Shown here: piece after piece, positions 12,501-21,816 of the stretch | Layout: each line of letters opens with the position of its first letter | Position numbering within the stretch: the stretch's first letter is position 1 | From: Undaria pinnatifida | Lineage: Eukaryota; Sar; Phaeophyceae; Laminariales; Alariaceae | Direction of reading: 5' to 3' | Assembly (NCBI GenBank): GCA_012845835.1 | Contig: JABAKD010000030.1 | Coordinates: 10,329,805 to 10,393,804 of the forward strand | Length of the DNA stretch: 64,000 bases | Notes under the pieces: generated by a model | What the model was told of the DNA's origin: nothing | Databases searched by the model: none | The model's input: the letters and a program-made list of their open reading frames with translations, nothing else | Translations under genes and position numbers: made by a program

Positions 12501-15500
12501 AGGAAACACGAACACGCACCCACAAGCAAGAGCAAAACCAAAACATACACCATGGACACATGGGCACCCATACGCTCACCAGCAGACAAACGACGGAAGC
12601 ACACATACACCAACACATGAACACAAACACACATCCACCAAACGATGGACACACAAAAGCACTCATGCACAAACACATAAACGTAAACATGAACATAACC
12701 ACTGACACATACATATATACGCATAAACACATACCTGGTATAATGGAAACACGCAAACACAAACCACGAACACCAAAACACACATGCACAAAATACACGA
12801 CAAACACACACGCACATACATACATACTTACACCATGGACACACAAACACACATATACAATCATGGACACACATACCGGTATACACAAATTATGAGCACG
12901 AAGACAGAATAACACATACCGGTATACACAAGCATGGAATACCATAACACGGTAAAACACATATATAAACATGTGATGTCACACACTTACACACACTTTC
13001 ATCCATCATGGATACATACAAACGACAAAAAACACACACGCGCGTACGCTTACACGTACACACGCGCATTAACTTACACATACACACGAATCATGGACGC
13101 ACAGCAGACAAAATATTCATGACCCTCTAATCCACAAACAAAAAAATAATGAAAACACACCACACCAAATCATCAACATACACACGACAAAAACAAACAA
13201 ACACACAAACACGAAACGAAACAAAAAACACAAAAAGCACACACAAAGCACGAACAACGCATGAGCGCATACTACACTGTCACCCACCTCGCTGCCCTCC
13301 TGCGCCGCTGCGCCAAACGCACTCCGGCCTTCAGCACTGAGCATGCAGATCGTGTCGCACGTATCCAACGCGTCACCAACAACAAAATTAATTCGCACAT
13401 CCACCGACTTTCCCCCCTCCCCCTCCCCCTCCCCCCCCTTAGCAACCGCCTCCGTGCACGCCCAGTTCACCGCCCAGCACATCCTCGACAACTGCTCTAG
13501 GCTAGTAGACACGAGTTTTATCTCGAGTCTTTTTTTTAGACGCATTTTTTTTGTGGCGGAGGGAGGGGGTATCGGGGGGGGGGGGGGGGGGTACCTCAGC
13601 GTGAGCGCGACAACAATAAAATGGCATCAGAAACTGCGTGCAGTAGGGGTGGGGGAAGAACCTCACAAAAAAAGGGGCAAATTTTCACGCGGCGCAATTC
13701 AGCTCAGTTCATGGACGGCAGCAGCAGCGCAAATGCATTGTAGGCGGAGGAGAGGGGGGGGGGGGAGATGGGGGGGGGAATCGATAGCGAGTCTGGCATA
13801 TCTTTCTTTGTTTCTACCCCTTCCCCCCCCCACCCCCGTTTATACCCCCGTTTACACCCCCGGTTACACTCCCCCCCCCCCCCTTCAAGCACACACACTC
13901 AACTCTTCTTGAGGATCGATCCCGCTCCAATCTCTCCTGGGAGAATGCACAGCTTCGGGGTTACATGAAACATTGGGCGGCCCACAGAACGGCAGTCCTA
14001 TCTCTTCCCTGGCCTCCTTAGAGTCGGGCTTGAGATCGAGCCACACCGCGTCTTGGTGGAAGGCGCTGAGAGGGTTGCAGGTGTGGTGCAGCTGCCGCGT
14101 TAAACCAGATTGTTGGTTTTTGTTTTGGTTGTCGTTGTTGGTGTTGTTGTAGTTGGTTGTTTTGGCGTGGGTGGTGGTGTTGGTGTTGACAATGTTGTTG
14201 ATTTGGGGGGTGGCGTGGGGGAAGGAAAAACGAGGAGGGGGAGGAGAACGTGGAGGGAGAGGCAAAGGAGGGAGAAGGAAAGAAGGAAGAGGGAAAGGAA
14301 GAAGAGGAAAAGGAGGAAGAGGAAAAGGAGAAGGCCGAGAAAGAGGAGGAAACGGAGAAGGCCGAGAAAGAGGAGGAAACGGAGAAGGCCGAGAAGGAAA
14401 AGAGGAGAGCAGGGAAAAAAAACGGAGGAAGTTGAGCACGGTTTTCGTCATTTGCCAAGAGCGGCGAGAATGCGGGACAGGATTGGGGTTGGGGGTGGAA
14501 TTGGGGGTATTGGTGAGGGGCACTCGGCACTCGGCACTCGGCACTCGGCACTCGGCAAGAACGACGACCACGACCACACCCACACCCGCACCCACACCCA
14601 CACCCACATCGACCAACACCACCACCACCACCACCACCACCACCACCACCACCACCACCACCACCACCACCACCATCACCACCACCAACAACAACAACCA
14701 TAACACCAACAAACGCAAAAGGAACCAGAACAAGAACACAAAACAAAATACAGACAAGAGCAAAAACAACCACATAAACAAGAAAAAAAAAAAAAAAGGC
14801 CACAAGAACAACAAAAACAGGAGTAGGAACATGAACACACACAAAGTACCAAAGAACAGGAGCATACACAAATAAAAAATGTAGACCGAAACAAAATAAG
14901 CACAGGGACAATAAGCACGGCAAGAGAACACACCGGGAGGAAAAAAAGCGTTAACAACGCTGCCCCCCGTCGCTGCTCAGGGCAAGCCCGGTTGTCGATG
15001 CCTTACCTCAAACTCGAGTTCCTGATGATCCGTCGAGATCATCGCAGGATTGGTCTTAGTGTATACTTTATTATCGCTGCCGCCGTAAAAGCATCCCCAC
15101 GGTCGGTATTGAGAGGCGGGCAGCCGGTAGTGCGAGGGACATCAGGGCGGCAGGTAGGCAGGCAAGCAGGCAGGCAAGCAGGCAGACAGAGACAAGAGCA
15201 GCGGCACGCACAAGACAATTTCAGCTTGAGTGTACAGCTACATATACAGTTACAGCAACAGGTACAGTTACACAAGTTACAGATGCAGATACGGCTACCG
15301 TTACAGTTTCACTTTCACTTTCAGTTTTCAGTTTCGCAGTCACACTTTTGCTTGCAGTTGTAGTTACAGCAACAGTTGCAGTTGTATCTGCAGTTGCCGT
15401 TGCAGTTGAAGTTGCAGGTGCAGTTGCACATGCACTTCCAGTTTCAGTCGCAATGGACGCTACCGTTGCAGTTGCAGCTGTTGTCGCAGTAGCAGCAGCA

Positions 15501-18500
15501 GATACAGTTGCAGTTGGAGTTGCATTTTCACAATCTGTGGCGGTAAGATTACGGCTAAGGCCTACGCTAACGCACAAGTTAACATCAAGGCCTGAGGCTG
15601 GACGCTGACACGAACGCCTGGCGCTAACGCCTGTCTCTGACCCTGACACTAACCCTGACGCAAAAGCTACCGCTTAGCCCCCCACCTCTACCCTTACCCC
15701 GACCTCCTCACCCCGCATCCCCCCCCACCGTCCCCCATCCCCCATCCCCCACCCCCCCACCTCCCACCTTTTGGCGCCCCCTCTTAGCGCCGGGAAAGGG
15801 TCGAGGAAGCCCCATTTCTGGTAACGGTGGTGTATTCCTGTCACCTGCGGACCCCACTCCATCGACTTCGCCGCCGCCAGGCCGGGCCCTTCGCCGCTCA
15901 GGAATGCGGCCGACATGTTATTCCTCGCCGACACACTGCGTTGGTGGTGAAGGCTGCCAGCCACGACACATGCGACAAGCCATAGTGGTGAGTGACAGAA
16001 ACAAGACATGGTTAAAGATAGCGATACGTCACAGCAAGTGATAGCGACAGCCCTTGCGGACAGCGGTAGCCACACTGATAGCGATCAACGGAGACGAGAA
16101 CGGGCACGGGGGCATGGATGCGGACAGGGACAGGGATGGGGATATGGACAGGGACAGGGACCTACAAGCAGCAACATCCAACACCAACACCAACGGTAAC
16201 AGCAAGTTAACAGCAGCAACAACAGCAATAACAGCAACAACAGCAACAACAGCAACACCAAAACCAACACTAGCAAAACAACAACGACATCAACACCAAC
16301 ACCAACACCAAAAACAACAACAACAACAACAACAACCCCAACCCCAACCCCAACGCGCCGAAAACGCCTTCATTCAACCCGACGAACTGACGGGGGGGGG
16401 GGGGGGGGGATGTCATTTGCGTGTATACTGCTTCCGCAACCCACTCGCACAACGCACGCCCAACCCACGCCCACTCACGCACCCTCCTACCCACCCGCCA
16501 CCACTTCGACTTGCCCACCTACCCAGCCCTCGCCTACCCAGCCTTCCCCTACCCAATCACCCAGCCACCCACCTAGTCACCCACCCAGCCAGCCAACCAC
16601 CCAGCCAGTCACCCACCCACCCAGTCACCCACCCAGTCACCCACCCAGTCACCCAGCCACCCACCCAGCCACCCGTCTTAACCCATTCCTAACGGTGTTT
16701 CTCACCGGCGCTCCGTGTCCAAGGCCTTCTTGGGCTTCAACCGGAGAATGCTCGTGTCTGCGTAGATGTACCAAATAGACCGGAGGCAACTGGAGCGTGG
16801 ACGAAGAGAGGAGGGCGCGGCATCGTTGAGGCAATAGCGCGAGAGCAAAGCATAGGGTGGTACTTTCGTGAAGGCGGGGACGATTAATAGATTGTGAGTT
16901 CGTAGAAGGAAATGACAGGGAGCATCGATCGGTAGTCGAGACAGAAAATAAGAGCAGCTACTATTAACGCAAAGGTCCTCCCCGTCCTTCGTACGTGGTG
17001 TGAATTCATGCATCGCCGCCATGATTGAAGAAAACAGGATCGAACAAAATCGAAAACGAAAAAAAACGAAACGACATCGACGCAAAAACTGAAAAACAAA
17101 CACCAAAAAGTGCAAACAACAAACATTGAAAAGACGAACAGCGAAATTGATTTCGGGGGGCACAAAAGAGAGCAGAGCGTTGTCGTATACAGAAAAACAA
17201 ATACGAAAGGCACCAGCGTCTGCGTCGAGACGCCATAAACAGCAATACACCAGGGCGTAAGATAGGCGTCCGGCTCGTGGTGCGGCCCCGCACCGCGAGC
17301 CGTACGCGAGGTGCGGCGCCCCGCAGGGGCTCCCGGAGGGCCCCCGGAGGACGATTGAAACTGTTGCTGTTCTCCTCCGCCCGAGGACGAAGTAGGCCTC
17401 AAACAGCTCGAAAAGTGAGAGGAAATTTCCAGCTGGTGCAAAATATGAATAATCGCCGGCAACCCCGGGATCGTAACGCACCGCAAATAGTGGAAACCAT
17501 GTGTCCCCCAGAAGGTGTCAGTGAGCAGAGTGAGCCAACAGGGACAAACACATGGAGAGAGAAGGGCCTCGTTTCTCTGTAGATGGTGGTTGCCAGGAAT
17601 CCACTCGGGATCCCAACCTGCCTGCCAGTGGCGACAATTGATCAGGATGTGACTCTCCACTTTGCGAAGAATGCAGCAGTTTTACGACAGGGTTTCCACT
17701 ATTCGGGGTGCGTTACGATCCCGGGGTTGCCAGCGATTATTAATATTTTGAACCAGCTGGGAATTTCCTCTCCCTTTTCGAGCTGTTCGAGGCCTGCTTT
17801 GTCCTTAGGCAGCGAAAAACGGCAACAGTTTCAATCGAATCATCAAAGGAAGAAAAGTACTTTATGCCAGAAGAGGAAACCAGACATCCAAAAAAAAAGC
17901 ATCTAGGTCGAAATCAAAACAACAAAAAGCCTAAATAAAAATTTGCCTGCGGCGTTAAGCACGCCACAAAAGAAAAAAAAAAATGCCTGCGGCAAAATAG
18001 GACGGAAAAAGAACCGCCTGCGGCGAAACAGACCCATTTTTTTTTCCAGCCAGCGGCGAAAAAGAACACGCACACTTTTTTCACCTACAGCGAAAAAAAC
18101 GGTGCGGCACAGGAAAAGCATGGGGCCACAAGCCGCACCATGCCTTCGGTACGTGGTGAAAAAAACGGGATTTACGACACAAAGGTGCGCCAGCGCAACA
18201 TTTCATCATCTATTTTACGCCCTGCAGTACACCAATACACTGGACATTGGACACCATGTCACGCCCTGTTCGGCAGCCATCAGGAGTGTGTGCCTTTGGA
18301 CCCCTCTTTTGGGTATTGACTGACCAACATACAGGACAAACATCGAACAAAAAACGGGAAAGTAGAGAGTATTTTTGTTTTTTTATCGTTTCGTTGACAC
18401 CACAAAAAGTCCCTTCGCCGCAAAAAATACGAAGAACACACGATCAAGAAAAACACGCCCCCTTTTGGAGAGCCAAGCACTGCAGCAGTCCCATTAACAC

Positions 18501-20188
18501 ACACACTAGAGCTGATACACTAGCGCTGATACACTGCAGCTGCCATTTCACCGTCCGCCCGCCCACCCGCCCGCCCGGCCCGGCCGGTCAGCTGGGCGGT
18601 TTGACTTGACTCACTCGAGCGTCTTGTGTCCTGCCACGTGCGAGATGGATCCGACGCGCGACGACCCCCACGAAGCGGGAGACGCAGAATACTCCAGGAG
18701 ATGGCGGGCTGCGCCCTGTGCGAGCGCGGGGTTAGGTTGTCGTGGCGATTTGGGCTGAGTTAGTTCGTGTCCTGCGTTAGGTTGGGTTGGTAGGTCAAAC
18801 GGGACGCGCAGTCGTTTGTTGCTGAGGACGGGGGAGGGGGGATTGGGAGCACCGCAACACCACAATGAGAGGGGTAACAGAGACAAGGACAAGGACAACA
18901 TAAAAAATAACTACACCACCAACAAGGACAACACACAAAAAAAAAACACACACCGCCACCAACACATGGTTGCAGCAGCTGCAGCAGCAACAGCAGCAAG
19001 AGGTGTTGTTCGCTCCATCTCCCATGCAAACAAAAATCACCTGCACCGCGCTCAGCGTAGCGCCATCCACGTAGACATTGTAGTATGCGTTAAAGCACAG
19101 CGCGATCCTCGTGGCGTACGCTTCCAACTGCTGCGCCGAAGCGCGCGGCGCGGACGCCTCGACCTTGACATGAGAAAAGGGTAAACGCGGTAAAAATGAG
19201 AAGGGAACGGAAAGGGGTTGTAGGGACGGGCGGATGGTCGAGCGGGCGGTCAAGCAGCGTTAACGACGACGACCACGCGGCAGGAGCAGTGGCAGCGGCA
19301 GCGGCGGCGGTGGCGCCGTGAGGGCGGAGGGGGAGGGGGGGGGATGAGAGCAGCAGACAGCAGCAGCTAGACGATTACAAAAAGTAAGCAGCCGGAGGAG
19401 TCAAAATATTGCTAAGAAAATCGCACATACCTTTTTAGAGCATTGAAATCGATGGGAAGGGGAGAGTCCCTACACTGTACGCTCACGGGCAAGGACGAGA
19501 GGCACTGCACTCACGGGCAAGACTCCGAGGTGCCCGCCCAACATGGGACGCTGGTTTCAATTACGACGATCGTCCATCACCACCATCACCACCACCGGTA
19601 CCACCACTTCCACACGCGAACAAACGTCAGCTCAAACGGGGAGGACTCGACAGGAACGACAAAAGAGCAAAAAACGCGCAGACTTCCCCCTATCCTCCCT
19701 TCCCCCCCGCCCACCCACCCCTCCCCCTCTATGCCTCTGGGAGGCTTAGAGAACAGCCACCGCCGCTTGCCCCCCCCCCCGCCTTGTACGCGTCCCGCCC
19801 ACCCCTTCCCCGCCCCACCCATCCGCCCACATACCTATCCACCTACCCACTCACTCCTCCCCCGACACTCCCTCATCCCTCCCTCCCCCCCCCCACCCAT
19901 CAACCCCCCGACCCCGCCCCATCCTCTCCTCACCAGATAATCGTTGCTGTCCATGAAAAGCTGCAGCAGCAGCAGCACGCGGGCCAGGCAAGCAGGCTCC
20001 CGCTCGTTCAGGGTGAACCTAACGGTGCGCAAGGGCTGCAGGCGAACCTCAAGGTCAGGGTCGCGGCTCTGGGTCGCTTCGTTTGCCTCCCACCGCTGCC
20101 GCTCCCGGGCACACTCCGAACCGTGCACCCACAGCGTGAACAGCGCGTGGCGGGCGTCGGAACAGCCGAGGAGAAGCATGTCGGCGCG
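346..20188 (-). CDS. Split host gene, DUF4470-family protein (nine exons recognised, both ends missing)
   Basis: Nine minus-strand exons can be chained: 20188-19934, 19163-19041, 18715-18615, 15953-15768, 14065-13899, 13496-13288, 1747-1467, 1015-932 and 563-346. Every exon has an AG acceptor and GT donor, and all joins but one keep the reading phase, giving about 540 codons. The layout follows the DUF4470 family (known from fungal MYND-type proteins and the N-terminus of dynein assembly factor 3): an ADMLLLGCSDARH nucleotide-binding-like start, an FTLNEREPACLAR segment, a GDALDTCD segment, and finally FDLIDFSDLSETLGVLN followed by AASPLLKP. Function in this organism is unknown; family members are linked to cilia or protein assembly. 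The one phase clash (13288 to 1747) and the family spacing both suggest a further small exon inside the 11.5-kb intron, which also holds a LINE. The true start lies upstream of 20188 and the stop is not seen. Confidence 0.75.
932..1015 (-). CDS. DUF4470 gene, exon G
   Basis: 84 nt, phase 1 in and out, acceptor TTGTGTTCAG and donor GGCTG/GTGTAG. The reading fixed by phase is Gly/Trp-rich, then EELMHGRGGFDEPL. A second frame is also open here, but it would not join to either neighbour. Confidence 0.55.
1467..1747 (-). CDS. DUF4470 gene, exon F (most conserved block)
   Basis: 281 nt between CCACCCCAG and GG/GTGAGTG. It opens FDLIDFSDLSETLGVLN and continues VVIAASPLLKPAPHAIL, a close match to the 'FDVIDTSNLxDHLGLLNxLxAAxPLL' block that is the best hallmark of the family. 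An RKRR basic patch and an acidic stretch (EESDLED) follow, ending in LLMEDDW. The G/T-rich plus strand upstream (1750-1830) is an exceptionally long polypyrimidine tract read from the minus strand. Confidence 0.8.
1748..2575. other. Intron DNA: G/T-rich tract and unexplained sequence
   Basis: The first 180 bases are GGGGT/GGTT-type repeats (1748-1920). From 2050 to 2470 the minus strand is open for about 170 codons, but the composition shows nothing I recognise. The phrase CAGCGTC(G/A)(T/A)TGCCAAC occurs twice at 2427-2490. No supported gene here apart from being intron. Confidence 0.5.
2576..2715 (-). mobile_element. LINE 3'-terminal ORF fragment
   Basis: On the minus strand this reads WKKLNERPNVG, then a Ser/Arg-rich stretch with NGAPSRKGC and VNGQMTKASNK, then a stop at 2576, followed by a C-rich (CCCACCC)-type tail. 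I associate this C-terminal tail with the LINE family whose body lies at 7.0-10.7 kb. Either it is a separate 5'-truncated copy, or it is the displaced 3' end of that LINE with about 4.3 kb of other DNA in between. Confidence 0.5.
4400..5695. repeat. Short inverted repeat pair (about 60 bp arms)
   Basis: The arm at about 4405-4470 (GAGCCTGTCCTGTCACCACGG, GCGAGTTAGTGT and ACAACAAC words) recurs inverted at about 5610-5690 with scattered differences. A third, more diverged match is at 42800-42870. It looks like a dispersed repeat present in opposite orientations rather than one element with clean ends, because no target duplication is visible. Confidence 0.5.
5085..5192 (+). repeat. tRNA-derived (SINE-like) fragment
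   Basis: At 5157-5185 the sequence forms a perfect T-arm: a GTGAG stem, a TTCGATT loop and a CTCAC stem, which is also a Pol III B-box. A full cloverleaf is not convincing: I cannot pair the acceptor stem, and the anticodon arm is unclear. A second weak tRNA-like stretch (TAGCTCAGTGGG, then GTTCGAAG) follows at 5320-5375, and a third at 5840-5925. A SINE or tRNA pseudogene family fits better than a live tRNA gene. Confidence 0.35.
6930..6983. repeat. Hairpin motif, copy 1 (inverted orientation)
   Basis: The core GCATGGGTGCCGGC-GAAT-GCCGGCGCCCATGC forms a 14-bp stem with one G-U-type mismatch, flanked by CCTTACCCGTA and GGAGCCCTTGTA. Read on the minus strand, the flanks match the hairpins at 38091 and 45382 (CAAGGGCTCCGC...GCTACG...AAGG). 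It sits where the LINE reading ends. Confidence 0.6.
6985..10720 (-). mobile_element. Decayed LINE (non-LTR retrotransposon), ORF2 body
   Basis: Reading the minus strand from right to left: an apurinic-type endonuclease domain (IVGIQESWEKEG near 10370; LAGDFNSGIG near 9985), then a reverse transcriptase with GEQTSEGQAGLRPSRSC (8610-8560), FFLDVQKA (about 8480), the catalytic-site region MLADDFVGISETPE (8195-8155) and AYLGV (about 7975), then the C-terminal region with GPMDYAKKL and FHVGDLDLPE (7330-7260) and WWPQTAK (about 7025). The frame changes many times and there are in-frame stops, so it is a relic with well over five breaks. It lies in the same sense as the host DUF4470 gene, inside its longest intron. 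The large plus-strand ORF at 9814-10707 is its antisense shadow. Confidence 0.85.
10721..11800. other. Possible LINE 5' part / unassigned sequence
   Basis: At 10721-10870 the minus strand reads a Cys-containing piece (ECKEAGPYCFAVGKIG-like, broken) that could belong to the first ORF or spacer of the LINE. From 11100 to 11700 both strands have open frames over 70 codons but no domain I recognise. I would not call a gene here. Confidence 0.35.
11801..13287. repeat. Intron: (CA)n-type low-complexity tract
   Basis: From about 12480 to 13250 the plus strand is an imperfect ACACA/CATACA/AACAC microsatellite. It opens spurious ORFs rich in Thr/His on one strand and Cys/Val on the other. Before it, 11800-12480 holds GC-richer unique sequence with no gene seen. 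It is part of the long intron after exon E of the DUF4470 gene. Confidence 0.8.
13288..13496 (-). CDS. DUF4470 gene, exon E
   Basis: 209 nt, phase 1 in and 0 out, acceptor GCCTAG and donor GCGAG/GTGGGTG. It encodes a Trp-containing helix (QLSRMCWAVNWACTEAV), a Gly/Glu-rich linker, then VDVRINFVVGDALDTCD, the family's 'VGDAL..C..L' block. Exon F cannot follow directly in phase, so one more exon of length 2 modulo 3 is expected in the very long intron. Confidence 0.7.
13899..14065 (-). CDS. DUF4470 gene, exon D
   Basis: 167 nt, phase 2 in and 1 out. The acceptor CCTCTCAG completes an AGC codon with exon C. The protein has an acidic-basic mix with DLKPDSKEAREEIGLPFCG and CNPEAVHSPRRDW. The donor is TTGA/GTGTGTG, a weak but phase-consistent choice. 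The downstream C-rich tract makes nearby frames look open, and those are shadows. Confidence 0.6.
14100..15000. repeat. Intron: purine tract, CACTCGG tetramer array and (CAC)n run
   Basis: A G/A-rich tract (14215-14440, GAGGAAA/AAGGCCGAGA repeats) is followed by four or more tandem GCACTCGGCACTCG units (14520-14558) and then a pure (CAC/ACC)n run of about 20 units (14612-14690). The ORFs here encode Arg/Glu runs, poly-His or poly-Thr depending on frame, so they are artefacts of composition. Confidence 0.85.
15130..15665. repeat. Hexamer-based minisatellite (CAGGCAAG; CAGTTA/CAGTTG; GCTAACGCC)
   Basis: Three related arrays follow one another: GCAGGCAAGCAG (15150-15192), CAGTTACAGTTG-type (15225-15530), and CTAACGCCTGA-type (15540-15665). 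They lie in the intron between exons C and D of the DUF4470 gene. The Ala/Val-rich ORFs produced are composition shadows. Confidence 0.8.
15768..15953 (-). CDS. DUF4470 gene, exon C
   Basis: 186 nt, entering and leaving in phase 2. The acceptor is GGCTGGCAG and the donor AAAAG/GTGGGAG. It carries IHHRYQKWGFLDPF, resembling the aromatic 'hY.kYW.tG' signature near the middle of DUF4470 proteins. The donor-side intron begins with a long polypyrimidine/CCCCACC tract (15.66-15.77 kb on the plus strand). Confidence 0.68.
16150..16690. repeat. (CAA)n and (CACCCACCCAGT)n arrays
   Basis: CAACAA/CAGCAACAA repeats run from 16170 to 16350. A G19 homopolymer follows at about 16392. A 12-bp CACCCACCCAGT minisatellite runs from 16480 to 16680. 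All lie in the intron between exons B2 and C. Confidence 0.85.
17354..17843. repeat. Foldback element (150-bp inverted arms, 190-bp loop)
   Basis: The arm at 17354-17503 and the arm at 17692-17843 are inverted copies. Both read CVTIPGLPAII when translated outward, on opposite strands. The loop (17504-17691) is unique in the window. Identity of the arms is imperfect, so this is not recent. It sits in the DUF4470 gene's B2-C intron. Confidence 0.75.
17930..18110. repeat. Degenerate tandem repeat around GCCTGCGGC(G/A)AAA
   Basis: The words GCCTGCGGCGTTAA, GCCTGCGGCAAAA, GCCTGCGGCGAAA, CAGCGGCGAAAA and TACAGCGAAAA recur every 30-45 bases, separated by A- or T-rich spacers. It is intronic with no coding sense. 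Confidence 0.55.
18615..18715 (-). CDS. DUF4470 gene, exon B2
   Basis: 33 codons plus two bases, acceptor CGCACAG and donor CTCGA/GTGAGT. ARHLLEYSASPASWGSS aligns by eye with the family's 'LL..S.SLE.W..S.YG' segment and the exon ends near a TL pair, as relatives do. The two leftover bases (GA) plus the C that opens the next exon make an Asp codon, so phase supports the join. Confidence 0.7.
19041..19163 (-). CDS. DUF4470 gene, exon B
   Basis: Exactly 41 codons, phase 0 on both sides, acceptor GTCAAG and donor CAG/GTGATT. It encodes a short helix region with LCFNAYYNVYVDGATL, equivalent to the 'WN.YYN.YLD..SL' stretch that follows the first DUF4470 block in fungal relatives. Joined to exon A it reads on without a stop. 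Confidence 0.72.
19934..20188 (-). CDS. DUF4470 gene, exon A (family N-terminal core)
   Basis: This exon is 85 codons, phase 0 in and out, between TCAG and GTGAGG. It opens RADMLLLGCSDARHALFTLW, matching the family's ADxLLLGCGDxRxxLxT motif, then has a charged stretch, then RTVRFTLNEREPACLAR and an LLLLQLF helix. The internal ATG at 20179 could be a start, but the AG before 20188 and the family pattern make an upstream exon more likely. A possible one lies near 20570-20510 after TTCGCAG; its frame is not settled. Confidence 0.78.
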
Positions 20189-21552
20189 CTGAGCGTCCTT
20201 GGGAACGCTTCCCAGAAGATTTTCGGGGGGGGTGCAGCCTTGTGGGGGATGGGGATTAGGGTGGGGGTGGGGGTCGGGGTGGGGGGTGGGGTGGGGGTTG
20301 GGGTTGAGGGTGGGGTTGGGGTTGGGGTTGAGGCGTAGGTTGGGAGTGGGAGGTAGGTTTAGGTATGTTCGTTGTGTATCTAGGCCATGGGATTGGCCGT
20401 GGGATCAGGTCGGGTTGCTCTTTTCGTTCTCAAAACCAGATTTTAGAAGAGGTGTAAAACTCCTCAAGTGACAAGCCTCAGAAAAATCGAGATGAACCCC
20501 TACCCCTCGTAGCATGCGTCGTAACAGGACGCAATGGCGAAGAAACTCTGGGTGAAAGCTGGCTCTGTCTGCGAACAAAGGGGGTTGGGGTTAAGGTGGG
20601 GGTTCGATTAGAGGTCAGGATCGGGGATGGGTGGGAGGGAGGGTGGGAGAGGGGGTGGGGGGAGTAGGGTTGAGGATGATTGGCGCAGGGGAGAGGGTGA
20701 CGGTGGTGGGGATAATTGAGGGGCGTGGGTCAAAATAGTAGGTGCATTCGGAACGCTGTACAGTTGCTGCCCCGATGTTGGTTGGGTGGTGTCATCTGCT
20801 TCGTTGTTGCTCGCTGTCTGTTTTGCTTTATTAAACATGTTTGTCTTGCCGTCTTGTTTCACTCAACTTGTGGTCTTCCTGGGTACCTCTTCCCCCCCCT
20901 CCTGCGTTCCTGTTTTTCCAATTGCTTTCCTTGTAGCTTTTTCTTCCTTCTCATTATTTTTTTTTTCCCTTGCAAAGAGTCTGGTGTGCTGGTTTGCATG
21001 TGTTTTGCCCTCGTGTTAACCCCTTCAGAGCCCCCGAACCCCTCCCGATACTATATCCAAGTAACTTTGTCCCCAAAACGGGTTTTCAGTTATAAAGGGG
21101 TTAATTGCGGTTGGTATTGCATCGCCAAACCACCTTGCCGTATTTGAGGTGTTCGTAACGTGTATCTCTGTCTCGTAGTTCGTGACGACAGCAGTAGCAG
21201 AGCTCGTATCTCCAGGAGGCAACGGTACGGACACTGGTTGTGCTGGATGTGCTCAGTGATACCGGATGACGGCTGAAAATTCCCCTTTAGAATCCCAAAA
21301 CTCCTCCCTATGCCCTCCCGATACTAGTTCAAAGTAACTTGTCTCCAAAAAACAGGTTCCAGTTGCAAAGGCGCTGAAGTAATTACGCCATCTTCGGACA
21401 TATTATATTCTTACCGGTAATTGCGGCAAAAAAGGGGGACGTTCAAGACACATCCCCGCTAGGATCAACAGCCACATGTATAAATGTGGAAAACTTGTTT
21501 TTTTGTCTTCTATTTTAATCTTATTGGTTTTGTTTTGTTGTGTTTTTTTCAG
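20189..21552. other. Upstream region of the DUF4470 gene; G/T tracts and a duplicated motif
   Basis: GGGGTTGGGGTTGAGG repeats at 20265-20360 are a polypyrimidine tract when read toward exon A. A 70-bp motif around CTTTGTCCCCAAAACGGGTTTTCAG...AAAGGGGTTAA (21035-21105) recurs in altered form at 21305-21370 and at 52925-52980, so it is a dispersed repeat. An AG-bounded stretch at about 20575-20510 may be a further upstream exon of the DUF4470 gene; the frame is unresolved. Confidence 0.45.
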
Positions 21553-21816
21553 AGACTTGATAGAAAATACGTCAGCTGTGCACTCGACTCATTGTTGTTG
21601 CAAGTGTTACCGACCGAAAATGCGAAGTGGTATGGACATGTACACTCGGTCTCGGAAGCCGCCACAGGCTTTCGACACCAATATACCATCGCCATGGTCG
21701 CCAGATGGTCGCAGCAGGTCGCGCGGCCACAGCGCAAGCTCAAAAGTGGAAACATGGAAGCCAGGAGCTGCCCAATACCCAAGAGGGGGCAAAAAATGCA
21801 GGGGTTTCTCATGTAA
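21553..21816 (+). CDS. Candidate terminal exon, product not recognised
   Basis: A textbook acceptor (TTGTGTTTTTTTCAG) precedes 21553, and the next 87 codons stay open to a stop at 21816. The product has LDRKYVSC, SLLLQVLPTENAKWYGHV and a basic C-terminal tail (RPQRKLKSG, PIPKRGQKMQG). I see no known motif and no upstream partner exon. The minus strand is also open but has poorer splice signals. It could be chance. Confidence 0.3.
   Translation, partial: RLDRKYVSCALDSLLLQVLPTENAKWYGHVHSVSEAATGFRHQYTIAMVARWSQQVARPQRKLKSGNMEARSCPIPKRGQKMQGFLM

Noticed and set aside
12301-12972. Cys/Val-rich 'membrane protein' ORF
   Set aside because: The reverse strand of an ACACA microsatellite.
14110-14875. 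Arg/Glu-rich, poly-His and poly-Thr ORFs
   Set aside because: Pure low-complexity translation in each frame; no conserved segment.
13885-14931. Minus-strand ORFs of 300-350 codons
   Set aside because: Only the 14065-13899 part is a supported exon; the rest is translated (CAC)n, purine tract and T-rich sequence.
16702-17481. Long minus-strand ORFs across 16.7-17.66 kb
   Set aside because: They run through the foldback arms and T-rich intron DNA without any domain.
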